Positions 1 through 8,236 of a stretch of DNA of 64,000 nucleotides are shown here, one piece after another. Below the pieces are notes generated by a model that ran no database searches, was not told where the DNA came from, and saw only the letters and a list, made by a program, of their open reading frames with translations. The stretch is from Phyllobacterium sp. YR531 (lineage in GTDB: Bacteria; Pseudomonadota; Alphaproteobacteria; Rhizobiales; Rhizobiaceae). The stretch is from contig NZ_AKIZ01000035.1 in the NCBI RefSeq assembly GCF_000282595.1, positions 248,001 through 312,000 on the forward strand. The letters run 5' to 3'. Every line of letters starts with the position of its first letter. The first letter of the stretch is position 1. Made by a program: the position numbers and the translations under genes.

Positions 1-2
1 AT

Positions 3-140
3 CCAGCAAGAATGGCAATACAAGAGATTATCCTTGGCCCTAAGCACAGGTCCAATATCGATTGGATGCGCGCTTTTCTAGCGTCGGTGGGATTATCTCA
101 TGTGAAGGTAATACGATCTACTATCGACAGTTATCGTTAA
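3..140 (+). CDS. C-terminal end of a DUF2971-like protein (partial)
   Basis: An open frame enters from the left edge and ends at TAA 138-140. It encodes about 45 residues ending in the pattern EIILGPK ... VKVIRSTIDSYR. A GPK-type motif followed some 25 residues later by a basic segment, Ser and a terminal Tyr-Arg resembles the C-terminus of DUF2971 proteins, which are of unknown function and often lie in accessory regions. The start lies outside the window, so length and any other domains cannot be judged. The family call rests on this short tail only. Confidence 0.42.
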   Translation, partial: PARMAIQEIILGPKHRSNIDWMRAFLASVGLSHVKVIRSTIDSYR

Positions 141-236
141 AGACGTATGTGTAGCTAGGGACGGTTTCAGTAATTGTTAGTGATGAGCACTAATCAAAGA
201 ATTAGGAGCTATTCCCAATAGGACGTTCCAACTGCC

Positions 237-261
237 AGCCGGTTAAATGCGAGGACCGGCT
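237..261. other. Hairpin with 7-bp arms, no clear T-tract
   Basis: AGCCGGT (237-243) pairs with ACCGGCT (255-261) across an 11-nt loop. It sits between the stops of the partial DUF2971-like gene and the convergent NIPSNAP gene. Neither side has a T-run, so intrinsic termination is only a possibility. Confidence 0.3.
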
Positions 262-314
262 ATGAAGTTTGAAAAGCGATTGATTTGGCCGGTAATAGGT
301 TGATGTCTCTGGAA

Positions 315-1067
315 TTATTTCAATAACGACCTGCTCGTCGGCTCCATGGATGCGTTGACAATTGGTCTGGTAAGCCATGCAGCAAGCTCGGTTTGAACTC
401 CAGTAAAAACTTGGCTGTTCGCTAGCTTGTGGTTGAATTCATTCTGCTCAGCGGCGGAATCAAAGCGTGAAACGCTTACAAGTACATTTTCTCCAAGGCG
501 AACGGGCAAGCGGGTAAAAGTGTTTTCACGATGCTCCGAGGTCAGCAGTGCAATCCGTTTGTCTCCAGCAATGTTAAGGATGGGTGCCACGACAGTCTCG
601 TGAAAATCCAGAAATCCGTCTTCGGCGGGTGCTTTGAGCTTGTAGGTAGTGATCTGGAATGTGCCGGAACCCGATATATTTGGGTGATCGGTAGTGCGAG
701 ACACTGGTAGCTCAAAATCTGATTTCGCGATTGCGGGGCGAAGCAGCAAAACATCGTCGGAGTCGATCATGGTTGTGTTGGCTGCGTCGCGATGCTCGTT
801 CCAGACTGGTCCATCGTAAAAGGCACTGAGTGCCTCATGTCGTGCTCTCATATTGTCAAATCCACGCAACCAGACAAAAGCGTCAGGGTCGTCCAAGTCG
901 CGGAATTGACCAATAATCTTCATACCGCAGCTTTCCTGTCCCTCAAGAAAGTGCCTGTCGAAAACATCGATCAACTCATCGCGCTTATTTGGATGAAGTT
1001 TATAGCGGCGCAGTTCGATAACAGGGCTGTAGCGCGACTTCGGTTCCTTCTCGATCTTATTATCCAT
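315..1067 (-). CDS. NIPSNAP family protein
   Basis: A 250-residue protein. The segment after residue 12 (VIELRRYKLHPNKRDELIDVF, then FVWLRGFDNMRARHEALSAF) matches the NIPSNAP fold, a ferredoxin-like dimeric alpha/beta barrel of uncertain biochemical role. A second, weaker repeat of the fold may cover residues 135-240. I start at ATG 1067, which has a GAGAG-type ribosome site; upstream in-frame codons to 1289 would run into the divergent tetR gene. No signal peptide or membrane segment is visible. The gene is divergent from the TetR regulator at 1240 and has two inverted repeats just upstream, so it is the likely target of that regulator. Confidence 0.8.
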   Translation of the reverse strand: MDNKIEKEPKSRYSPVIELRRYKLHPNKRDELIDVFDRHFLEGQESCGMKIIGQFRDLDDPDAFVWLRGFDNMRARHEALSAFYDGPVWNEHRDAANTTMIDSDDVLLLRPAIAKSDFELPVSRTTDHPNISGSGTFQITTYKLKAPAEDGFLDFHETVVAPILNIAGDKRIALLTSEHRENTFTRLPVRLGENVLVSVSRFDSAAEQNEFNHKLANSQVFTGVQTELAAWLTRPIVNASMEPTSRSLLK

Positions 1068-1079
1068 CACATCTCTCAA

Positions 1080-1125
1080 AAACAGGTTGATCGTCCTGTT
1101 TAGATAAAACCGGTTGTCCTGTTTT
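1080..1125. promoter_or_regulatory. Two tandem inverted repeats, candidate TetR operators
   Basis: AAACAGG 1080-1086 is mirrored by CCTGTTT 1095-1101 with an 8-nt spacer. AAACCGG 1107-1113 is mirrored by CCTGTTT 1118-1124 with a 4-nt spacer and one arm mismatch. The sites start 13 bp from the NIPSNAP start codon and lie in the divergent gap to tetR. Operator function is inferred from position and symmetry. Confidence 0.5.
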
Positions 1126-1239
1126 GTCAATGTGATATTGTCAGGAACAGTCTGAGATTGCCTTGAGAGTTTGCGATAAGGTTCGACCAATAAAATATAG
1201 GGCGTGTAGTCTTGCAGCACTGGCCGGTTGGAGAGATTG

Positions 1240-1842
1240 ATGGCGGAAGGCTTAAAGAAGGCAAAACGTACCAATAATCCGCAAGCCATGCGCGCGCGGA
1301 TTCTGGATGTTGCTGCCGAGCTTTTTCAACAGCATGGCTATAATGCGACAAGTATTCACGACATTGTTCGGGCTGCTCCCACTACAGGGGGCGCGCTCCA
1401 CCATCATTTTGCTACCAAGAAGGTCCTTGGTCTTGCCGTCATAGCAGAGCGTGTAGCGGCGGAGGTAAGAGATACTGCCATCGAGCCCGTTGTAGCGGGT
1501 GCCTCGATAGCCCAAGGCGTGGCGGTGTTCCTTGATAATGTGGCAAGTGATCTGGAGCGCAATCAGGCTGTTTCCGGTTGTCCGCTCAACAATCTGGCTC
1601 TCGAACTATCCTTGGCCGATTCGGATTTTCGCGAAGCAGTGAACGTAGTTTTTGACGGGTGGAGAGATGCCTTGGCGCTGCGGTTAAAAACCGACAGACC
1701 CAGCCTGAATGCTTCGGACGCACAGGATTTGGCGACACTCGTTGTCGCCAGTTATTCGGGCGCGATGGCAATGGCTAAAGCAAGCCAAAGGGTAGAACCG
1801 CTACGCGCGACTGCCCGGCAATTGGCTTTGGTGCTTGCCTGA
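1240..1842 (+). CDS. TetR/AcrR family transcriptional regulator
   Basis: A 200-residue regulator with an N-terminal TetR helix-turn-helix: RILDVAAELFQQHGYNATSI, then a recognition helix around TTGGALHHHFATKK (residues 15-60). The C-terminal ligand domain ends in a LmrA/YxaF-like pattern (SGCPLNNLALELS). ATG 1240 is chosen because GGAGAG lies 5-10 nt upstream; a TTG at 1228 is also in frame. It is divergent from the NIPSNAP gene, with inverted repeats in the shared gap, so it probably represses that gene and itself. The ligand cannot be read from the sequence. Its 3' end overlaps the convergent gene ending at 1801 by 42 nt. Confidence 0.88.
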   Translation: MAEGLKKAKRTNNPQAMRARILDVAAELFQQHGYNATSIHDIVRAAPTTGGALHHHFATKKVLGLAVIAERVAAEVRDTAIEPVVAGASIAQGVAVFLDNVASDLERNQAVSGCPLNNLALELSLADSDFREAVNVVFDGWRDALALRLKTDRPSLNASDAQDLATLVVASYSGAMAMAKASQRVEPLRATARQLALVLA

Positions 1843-2199
1843 GAAGACTACGAAAGCGAAAAGCAAAACACCGGCAAACACGATGATTGAACCTATTCCG
1901 ACGAGTGGTTCAAATTCCAAATTGCCCTTCAGCATGAAGTAAAGCGCGGGAATCATGACGATGATCCCGACGGTGTAAATGGCAAACTGCCACATCGCGA
2001 GCTTTCCTTCAGCTTTTGCCGGATTAAGTGCGTAATAGATTGCAAATATTGCACTGCTGACCCAGCCAAGAAGATTGAGATGGGCATGGGCAGGAAAGGC
2101 GCCGTGGTCGCCCGATATTCCCATATGAAGACCCATGACGACGCCGAGTACAAAGAAAATAGTAGCCGATTTGAAAAACAGTTGCGCAACCTTTGGCAT
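1801..2199 (-). CDS. Small membrane protein resembling haem-copper oxidase subunit I N-terminus
   Basis: 132 residues with about four hydrophobic segments. The N-terminal part (FFVLGVVMGLHMGISGDH, then HAHLNLLGWVS) resembles the first two helices of cbb3/NorB-type oxidase subunit I, including histidines of the HAHLNLLGW motif. It is far shorter than a catalytic subunit and lacks the copper-ligand helices, so it cannot be a complete oxidase; database names for such proteins vary. ATG 2199 has a strong GGGAGAT ribosome site; the frame upstream to 2247 is not needed. It converges with and overlaps the TetR gene. The haem-binding possibility is inference. Confidence 0.68.
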   Translation of the reverse strand: MPKVAQLFFKSATIFFVLGVVMGLHMGISGDHGAFPAHAHLNLLGWVSSAIFAIYYALNPAKAEGKLAMWQFAIYTVGIIVMIPALYFMLKGNLEFEPLVGIGSIIVFAGVLLFAFVVFSGKHQSQLPGSRA

Positions 2200-2396
2200 G
2201 TTGATCTCCCCCGAGCCAAACCAAGGCGGACAATACCGACTAATCAAGAAGCATTCCAGACTACAGAAGTGACAGGAAGCTAAGCAATTTGAAGCAGAGT
2301 TATTTGCTGCATCAGGTAACGAAGGTACTTTTCTACTGGATTGAGATGCGAAAATGGCTCAAAGCATGGCAAAAGACCTCTTGCAGGAAATGCCAC

Positions 2397-3347
2397 ATGC
2401 CTTCCACGCCAGCTTCTTCAGTGAACATACCAGAATCGTCAGCTGCGCGAAACGGCGTGTTGCTCATGCTGCTTGGCATGTTGATGTTTTCGCTTAACGA
2501 CGTGATGGGGAAATGGCTCGTTTCAACCTATTCTGTCGGGCAGGTGGTTTTCATCCGCAGCGTTGCAGCGTTGATCATTCTCGCGCCATTCATCTGGTTC
2601 AATGGGCCAAAACAGATTGTGCAGGTTGATCGCCCGTGGGTGCAGGCAGCGCGGGTTATCCTCTCGACAGCCGAAGTGTTCGCCTTCTACTTTGCAGTCG
2701 TTTATCTGCCTCTGGCAGATGTTATGACCTATTGGCTTGCCGCACCCATTTATGTTGCAGCAATATCGCCCTTTATTCTCAAGGAACCCGTAGGATGGAG
2801 GCGCTGGAGCGCCATCATCGTCGGCTTTATTGGCGTGGTAATCGCACTTGAACCATCATCGCAAGCATTAACGCCGCAAGCGATCATTTCGATATTTGGA
2901 AGTGTGGCTTTTGCATTCATGCTTCTATTGGGTCGCACGTTGCGCGGTACGCCGGATACTACCTTGGTATTCTGGCAGATCATTGGAGCTGGACTTGCCG
3001 GGCTGGTGTGGATTGGTTTTGAATGGACGCCGGTGACAATGCGCGACCTGCTATTGCTCGGCCTGCTCGGCATAGTTGCCATGCTCGCACATGTACTGGT
3101 CAACCGCGCATTAAAACTCGCTGATGCAGCGACTGTTGCCCCGTTGCAATATACACTGCTTTTCTGGGCCATTCTGTTTGGCTGGATGGTGTTCGGCGAT
3201 GTACCACGTATGTCAATGCTGATCGGCTCGGGCTTCATTATCGCCTCCGGCCTGTTCATCTTTTTCCGGGAACAGCAATTGAAGCGGCAGGGGCGAATCA
3301 GCCAGCCAGCCGAAACTGTAGTTGCCGGTTCTGGCGACAGCGCTTGA
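2397..3347 (+). CDS. DMT family transporter (EamA domains)
   Basis: About 316 residues with ten predicted membrane segments in two EamA repeats. The first begins at GVLLMLLGMLMFSLNDVMGK and the second near residue 165. It is a drug/metabolite superfamily exporter or importer of the inner membrane; the substrate is not deducible. ATG 2397 has AGGA about 10 nt upstream and gives a normal short cytoplasmic N-terminus. The frame extends upstream to 2289, but those residues do not look like a transporter. The tail ends 1 bp from the convergent small gene at 3349. Confidence 0.87.
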   Translation: MPSTPASSVNIPESSAARNGVLLMLLGMLMFSLNDVMGKWLVSTYSVGQVVFIRSVAALIILAPFIWFNGPKQIVQVDRPWVQAARVILSTAEVFAFYFAVVYLPLADVMTYWLAAPIYVAAISPFILKEPVGWRRWSAIIVGFIGVVIALEPSSQALTPQAIISIFGSVAFAFMLLLGRTLRGTPDTTLVFWQIIGAGLAGLVWIGFEWTPVTMRDLLLLGLLGIVAMLAHVLVNRALKLADAATVAPLQYTLLFWAILFGWMVFGDVPRMSMLIGSGFIIASGLFIFFREQQLKRQGRISQPAETVVAGSGDSA

Positions 3348-3348
3348 A

Positions 3349-3546
3349 TTACAAGCCTTCGTGTCTGCGGTGCACCAGTTCTGATTCGAAGTGGTTGATG
3401 GCTTTCTCGAACTTGTCACGACAACCCGTATTGCAGAAACCGACTACGGCTCCGTTGTAGAGTGTCAAACTGTCTTCTTGGATTGGGGCGCCGGACCATG
3501 GGCAGGTGGTGTTGATCGCATCTTTTATCTTGAGGTCAGTGTTCAT
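3349..3546 (-). CDS. Small cysteine-rich YHS/TRASH-like protein
   Basis: 65 residues with the pattern TTCPWSGAPI ... GFCNTGCRDKF. This gives a Cys-Pro-Trp-Ser-Gly motif and a later C-x3-C, as in small YHS-like metal- or thiol-binding modules. Homologues are often labelled glutathione S-transferase in databases, but no GST fold fits 65 residues. It lies 14 bp downstream of the OsmC gene on the same strand and is probably cotranscribed. Metal binding is inference. Confidence 0.7.
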   Translation of the reverse strand: MNTDLKIKDAINTTCPWSGAPIQEDSLTLYNGAVVGFCNTGCRDKFEKAINHFESELVHRRHEGL

Positions 3547-3560
3547 GGTGGTTTCTCCCG

Positions 3561-4028
3561 CTAGTGTGCGATTGGCTCAACCTCAATGTGAGTCAGCACG
3601 GAATTGGCAATGAAACATTGCTCATGAGCCTCGTGGTGCAGTAACGACTCTGCAGTAATATCGGGTGATTGTCCGCTATAATTTACTTGCGGGCGTAAGG
3701 TGACATGGCTGACATACAGCTTGCCTTGGTCATTTTTGGCCAGAACGCCCTGCGCTTCGTCACGATATGAATCTACCACGAACCCTGCCTTTGCCGCACC
3801 GGACAGAAAGAACAGCATATGGCAGCTCGAAATTGACGCTACAAAAGCCTCTTCCGGATCAACATTTTCTGCCACCGAATAGGGCAGGCGGACAATATGC
3901 GGCGATGAGGATGCGGGCACTTCAGCTCCACCATCAAACTCCCAAACATGCGCACGGCTATACTTGTTATCAGTGAAAGCGGCATCCTCATCCCTGTTCC
4001 AGCGAACAGTTGCTCCAAATGTTGTCAT
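3561..4028 (-). CDS. OsmC family peroxiredoxin-like protein
   Basis: 155 residues matching the OsmC fold. The two family cysteines are Cys69 (in SISSCHMLFFL) and Cys138 (in HEQCFIANSV). OsmC proteins reduce organic hydroperoxides with this pair in the cytoplasm. It belongs to the general OsmC branch rather than Ohr, which is present separately at 10961. It is followed by the 65-residue cysteine protein in the same direction. Divergent from the SDR gene at 4121 with a 92-bp gap. Confidence 0.87.
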   Translation of the reverse strand: MTTFGATVRWNRDEDAAFTDNKYSRAHVWEFDGGAEVPASSSPHIVRLPYSVAENVDPEEAFVASISSCHMLFFLSGAAKAGFVVDSYRDEAQGVLAKNDQGKLYVSHVTLRPQVNYSGQSPDITAESLLHHEAHEQCFIANSVLTHIEVEPIAH

Positions 4029-4120
4029 GATATGATTCCTGATTCTGATCTGTTGCGGGAGCTTGTCAAAGCATGCAGGAATTGTCGATAAGGGTTGATC
4101 AACAATGAGGATGTGGCGCT

Positions 4121-4903
4121 ATGGATCTGGGTATCAAAGGAAAACGCGCAATCGTGTGCGCGAGTTCAAAGGGGCTGGGTCGGGGAGTAGCCGAAAAACT
4201 GGCGGAAGCCGGTGTAAATCTCACTTTGAACGCGCGCACCGAATCGACCTTGCGCGTTACTGCCGAAGAGATTGCCGGCAAATATGGCGTTACGGTTCAG
4301 ATCGTAGCTGAGGATGTGACGAGTGAAGCAGGGCGACAGGCCTTGCTTCGGGCAGAGCCGCAAGCAGATATTCTTGTAAACAATGCGGGTGGGCCCCCTC
4401 CAGGTCTATGGTCGGATTGGGGCGAAGAAGAATGGCTCAAAGCAGTCAACAATAACATGCTGACGCCAATCCTGCTGATGAACGCTATTCTGCCCGGCAT
4501 GATTGAACGCAAGTGGGGTCGCGTCGTCAATATTACCTCCGGCTCGGTCAAAGCTCCGATTGCACAGCTTGGCCTGTCCAATGCGGCGCGTAGCGGCCTT
4601 ACTGGTTTTGTTGCCGGCACAGCGCGGCAAGTCGCCCGGCACGGCGTTATTATCAATAATCTTCTGCCCGGATCGCACGATACGGACCGGACAAAAGGTT
4701 TCATTGAACGTATAGCGACCACAAAGAACATATCCCTTGAAGAAGCTCGCGCCGAAGCATATGCGGGAAATCCGACGGGGCGTTATGGCACGGCAGAAGA
4801 GTTTGGAGCCGCCGCAGCTTTTCTTTGCAGTCAGTTCTCCGGATTTATTGTTGGCCAAAACCTGTTGCTGGACGGCGGTGCGTTCAATTCCACGTTGGGC
4901 TAG
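4121..4903 (+). CDS. SDR family oxidoreductase with altered catalytic pair
   Basis: 260 residues with a Rossmann start (IVCASSKGLGRGVA, residues 11-24), the NNAG motif near residue 87, and a C-terminal LLLDGG typical of classical short-chain dehydrogenases. At the usual Tyr-x3-Lys position the sequence reads LGLSNAARSGLTGF, so Ser153 and Arg157 replace the catalytic Tyr and Lys; Ser139/Ser140 remain. This substitution marks a divergent SDR branch often annotated as 3-oxoacyl-ACP reductase-like. The substrate is unknown and ordinary SDR chemistry may not apply. The ribosome site GAGG is about 11 nt upstream. Confidence 0.85.
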   Translation: MDLGIKGKRAIVCASSKGLGRGVAEKLAEAGVNLTLNARTESTLRVTAEEIAGKYGVTVQIVAEDVTSEAGRQALLRAEPQADILVNNAGGPPPGLWSDWGEEEWLKAVNNNMLTPILLMNAILPGMIERKWGRVVNITSGSVKAPIAQLGLSNAARSGLTGFVAGTARQVARHGVIINNLLPGSHDTDRTKGFIERIATTKNISLEEARAEAYAGNPTGRYGTAEEFGAAAAFLCSQFSGFIVGQNLLLDGGAFNSTLG

Positions 4904-4924
4904 CAACCCGAAAGATGCTTGTGG

Positions 4925-5989
4925 TTAAATGTTCGCGATTTCTGCAACAGCATCGGCGAAAGCCTGTGGAGCTTCCTGAGGCAGGTTGTGGCCCACTCCG
5001 GGGATGATCCGGTGGATACGTTTGTTTTTGAAGAAGGCCGCCGTGGACTGTCCATCGGTGGCCGTGACGACGCCATCGCCATTGCCGTCAAGCGTGATAG
5101 CCGGAATCGTTATTGCGGGCTGGTCGTTAAGCTTTTCCTGCAATTCTGCATAGCGTTCATCTCCCGGAGCCAGACCAAAGCGATGGCGATAGGAATGGAT
5201 CACGGTGTCGACATAATCGGGGCTGTCAAAAGCGATGGCAGCACGCTCAAACGTAGCATCATCGAATTGCCAGTTGGGTGATCATTGAGCCCAAAGGATA
5301 CGTGCAATTTCTCTGCGATATTTCTCCAGTCCCGCACGGCCGCGTTCCTGATGGAAATAATACTGATACCATAGCGGTACCTCTCCCTCAGGCGGAACCG
5401 GCATTTGTGCTTTGGCAATATTCTGGATCAGATAGCTGTTGACGCAGACAAGGCCGATACAACGCTCCGGGTAAAGGGCAGCGGCAACGCAGGCCGCCCG
5501 ACCTCCCCAATCATAACCAGCGACGACCGCACGCTCGATTTCGAGCGCATCCATAAGCGCAATGAGATCGGCTCCAATAGCGGCCTGTTCGCCAGAACGA
5601 GGCGTAGATGCATCAAGAAAACGCGTCGGCGCAAAGCCACGCAGATAAGGTACGATGACGCGCATTCCACGTGCCGTCAGAAGAGGCACAACATCATTGA
5701 AGCTGTGGATGTCATAAGGGAAACCGTGCATCAGCATCGCTACTGGCCCGTTCGCAGGACCTCCCTCGTAATAGGCAATATTCAGCACTCCAGCGTCGAT
5801 GTTTTTAAGCGGCTCAAGACGTTTCAGTGGTAAGGACGCACCAGGTGCCATGGCAGTTCCTGTCTTATTGATAGCGCCAGAAGCCTGAGAAAAACCTGGT
5901 CCGGCAGTTATACCGATTTGAGCCGCAGCCAATCCGAAAGCCGCCGCGCCAAGGAGTTGGCGTCTTCGCGGGTTGATTTCATCTGACAT
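4925..5989 (-). pseudogene. Tat-exported epoxide-hydrolase-like alpha/beta hydrolase, interrupted by in-frame TGA
   Basis: The frame starts at ATG 5989 with a Tat signal (INPRRRQLLGAAAFGLAAA). It carries the oxyanion motif HGFPYDIHSF and the nucleophile motif AGYDWGG, where Asp marks epoxide-hydrolase or dehalogenase chemistry. After 235 codons it meets TGA at 5284-5282. Reading continues in the same frame without any other stop to 4925 and supplies the missing C-terminal third, including the catalytic His region GVGHNLPQEAPQ. The intact neighbour at 6005-7057 aligns along the whole length, and family members usually have Trp at the stop position, so one TGG-to-TGA change explains the break. 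A truncated product without the His would be inactive. A sequencing error or readthrough cannot be excluded. Confidence 0.82.
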
Positions 5990-6004
5990 AGTAAACGCTC
6001 TTTC

Positions 6005-7057
6005 TCAGTAGCTGTCGACGTCAATAACCGCTTGGGCAAAAGCTTGCGGGTCTTCTTGCGGGAGGTTGTGCCCAGCGCCCTTGATGATCCTGTGCGTACG
6101 TTTTCCGGAGAATTTTGCGGCATGGGAAGTGCCATCGGAAGCCGGTGCGACGCCATCGGAATCGCCATCAAGTGTTATTGTCGGCACTGCTATGACGGGA
6201 CCTGCGGCAAGCCTCTTCTCCAGATCATCATACTGCGGATCACCCGAAACAAGGCTTAGTCGCCAGCGGTAATTGTGAATAACGATGGCAACGTAATCTG
6301 GATTATCGAAGGACGTGACGGTTCGATCCAAAGTGGCTGTATCGAAATCCCACTTTGGTGAATTAGCGCGCCAGATGAGATCTGTAAACTCACGCCTGTT
6401 TGCCTCGTAACCTGCCTTGCCCCGGTCCGTTGCAAAGTAAAATTGATACCACCAACCATGCTCAACCTTTGGAGACAAGGGCATCTTGTTACGTTCGAGA
6501 TTATTGATCAGGTAGCCATTGACCGAAACCATCGCCTTGCAACGCTCTGGCCAAAGAGCCGCGATGATATTTGCTGTACGGGCACCCCAATCATAACCGG
6601 CAAGGATCGCTTTCTGGATACCCAATGCATCCATCAGCGCAATGATATCCAGCGCGACTACTGATTGCTGGGCATTGCGAAAAGCTTCAGCAGAAAGAAA
6701 CCGGGTTGTACCATGCCCACGCAGATGCGGAACGATGACCCGATATCCGGCAGATGCAAGCAAAGGCGCAACATCGACGAAACTGTGCATGTCATAGGGC
6801 CAGCCGTGCAAAAGCAATACGGCGGGGCCATCTTTGGGGCCTAGATCGGCATAACCAATGTTCAGGACACCGGCATTGATCTGTTTGAGTGGCCCGAAAG
6901 ATGTATTGGTCCCGGGTTTTATTTTGGAGATATCAGATATCTTTGGCTTGGCTGACTGCGCAAATGCGGAACTGGTAGCACTCAGCTGTGTTGCAGCCAG
7001 TGTCATTGCTGCGATGCCCAGAAAGCCGCGGCGATGATGGTTGATTTCTTCGGACAT
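6005..7057 (-). CDS. Tat-exported epoxide-hydrolase-like alpha/beta hydrolase
   Basis: 350 residues. The N-terminus has a twin-arginine signal (HHRRGFLGIAAMTLAATQ) and an AFAQ-type cleavage site, predicting a periplasmic enzyme. The core has HGWPYDMHSF (oxyanion), AGYDWGAR (Asp nucleophile) and GAGHNLPQEDPQ (catalytic His), as in epoxide hydrolases and haloacetate dehalogenases. I use ATG 7057, which has a GGAGAG ribosome site; the frame extends to a TTG at 7069. It lies 15 bp upstream of the broken paralogue, so the pair is a tandem duplication. The substrate is unknown. Confidence 0.86.
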   Translation of the reverse strand: MSEEINHHRRGFLGIAAMTLAATQLSATSSAFAQSAKPKISDISKIKPGTNTSFGPLKQINAGVLNIGYADLGPKDGPAVLLLHGWPYDMHSFVDVAPLLASAGYRVIVPHLRGHGTTRFLSAEAFRNAQQSVVALDIIALMDALGIQKAILAGYDWGARTANIIAALWPERCKAMVSVNGYLINNLERNKMPLSPKVEHGWWYQFYFATDRGKAGYEANRREFTDLIWRANSPKWDFDTATLDRTVTSFDNPDYVAIVIHNYRWRLSLVSGDPQYDDLEKRLAAGPVIAVPTITLDGDSDGVAPASDGTSHAAKFSGKRTHRIIKGAGHNLPQEDPQAFAQAVIDVDSY

Positions 7058-7198
7058 GGTTCTCTCCAATCGTCATGTTGAGGCTGAAGAGACCAAGTAC
7101 TTGTATCGGCGATGTGTCCCCATCACCTTGAATTGAAAGCAAGTGTAGAAATCATGGGGTTGAATACACTGTGTTACAAATATTGGCTTTCGCCACGA

Positions 7199-8236
7199 TC
7201 AAGCGAGAGGCGTCTCTTCTTTGCGGGCGGCGTTCATATTCTCAGCGGCTCTTGCATATCCTCCGTCCAATCCATCAAGAAAATGCAGATGAGACTTAGG
7301 GTTTCCGGTAGGCACGAGGCAGGTCATAAGCGCGTGCGATTGGCGATGCATGCCATAGCTTATCAAGCCTTCCGCCGCCGCATCTTTCAAAATGCCTTCA
7401 ATAGTATCCGCCTGTTCCTCGGAACAGTCCAGCGTAAGACGCAGGACGTCGTCATACTTCCTGAAATCAGAGTTCATGACGATCTCCGACCATGTTTGCT
7501 GATCAAGCCCGCTTTTTGCGCCGATTGGAGTTGGAGAGGTCGTAGGGAGAGGATGGCCATGACGAACGCTCGAGTCGAGCACCGACAAAACTCTCTGTGC
7601 CAATGTGGAAAAACCTGCGGTGCCCTTGTTGTCCCGCGGTTCGACAAGCAGCGACAGGATTAGTCCGTGACGGCTGGGAAACGGTCGCCATTCACAGGAT
7701 AGACCTGTCAGATCCACCTCTGAGATGGTCTCAATTGGTTCGACTGCATATTTTCCTCTCTTCATTTCGCGCTCGGCCCAACGCAGGCCGCCACCGGCGA
7801 ACATCGAATAGGTTGTATGCTCTGACACTGCATAGCGGGCAATCTTGATGTCGCGGCCGTGGGCTCGGATTTCACTGACCGGAAGAAGTCCGGCGCGAAG
7901 GGTCAGGCCAAATCTGGAGTTCGCCATGGCAATGACCTGCTGTAACGCGGTCCTGGCCTTCTCAATGCCGTTGGCCGGCAATGCGAAAGACGCGCCATCG
8001 CCCCCGAAGGTAAACGGAAAGTCATATGTACCCCAGATATTGCCGACAGCTGCAACAACAGAGGCGCCGGTAAAGTTCACATCCTGATATGCGCCGCGCC
8101 GGATCGCCGACGTCGAGTCGACAACATCCGTCATGCCGATCACCCAGTCGTCAGGAAGTGGCTCATAGGCCGAATCGTTCAGGATACTCGTAAAGTCGCT
8201 ATACGTACGCGCATGAGCTTCAAGTGTACTGTCCAT
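7199..8236 (-). CDS. DUF3095 family protein, nucleotidyl-cyclase-like
   Basis: 345 residues. The N-terminal half has GMTDVVDSTSAIRRGAYQDV and, about 45 residues on, FTFGGDGASFAL. These resemble the first metal-binding Asp segment and the GGD loop of class III cyclase/GGDEF folds, and I place it in DUF3095, whose members are sometimes called adenylate cyclase-like. The C-terminal third (DDVLRLTLDCSEEQADTIEGI) is a conserved extension. No membrane segment or sensor domain is seen. It may bind or convert a nucleotide, but there is no direct evidence for activity. It is divergent from the secreted hydrolase at 8585 across a 348-bp gap. Confidence 0.72.
   Translation of the reverse strand: MDSTLEAHARTYSDFTSILNDSAYEPLPDDWVIGMTDVVDSTSAIRRGAYQDVNFTGASVVAAVGNIWGTYDFPFTFGGDGASFALPANGIEKARTALQQVIAMANSRFGLTLRAGLLPVSEIRAHGRDIKIARYAVSEHTTYSMFAGGGLRWAEREMKRGKYAVEPIETISEVDLTGLSCEWRPFPSRHGLILSLLVEPRDNKGTAGFSTLAQRVLSVLDSSVRHGHPLPTTSPTPIGAKSGLDQQTWSEIVMNSDFRKYDDVLRLTLDCSEEQADTIEGILKDAAAEGLISYGMHRQSHALMTCLVPTGNPKSHLHFLDGLDGGYARAAENMNAARKEETPLA

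Noticed and set aside
3349-3546. Glutathione S-transferase label for the 65-residue cysteine protein
   Set aside because: The protein is too short for the GST fold and shows a CPWSG...C-x3-C pattern of YHS-like modules instead.
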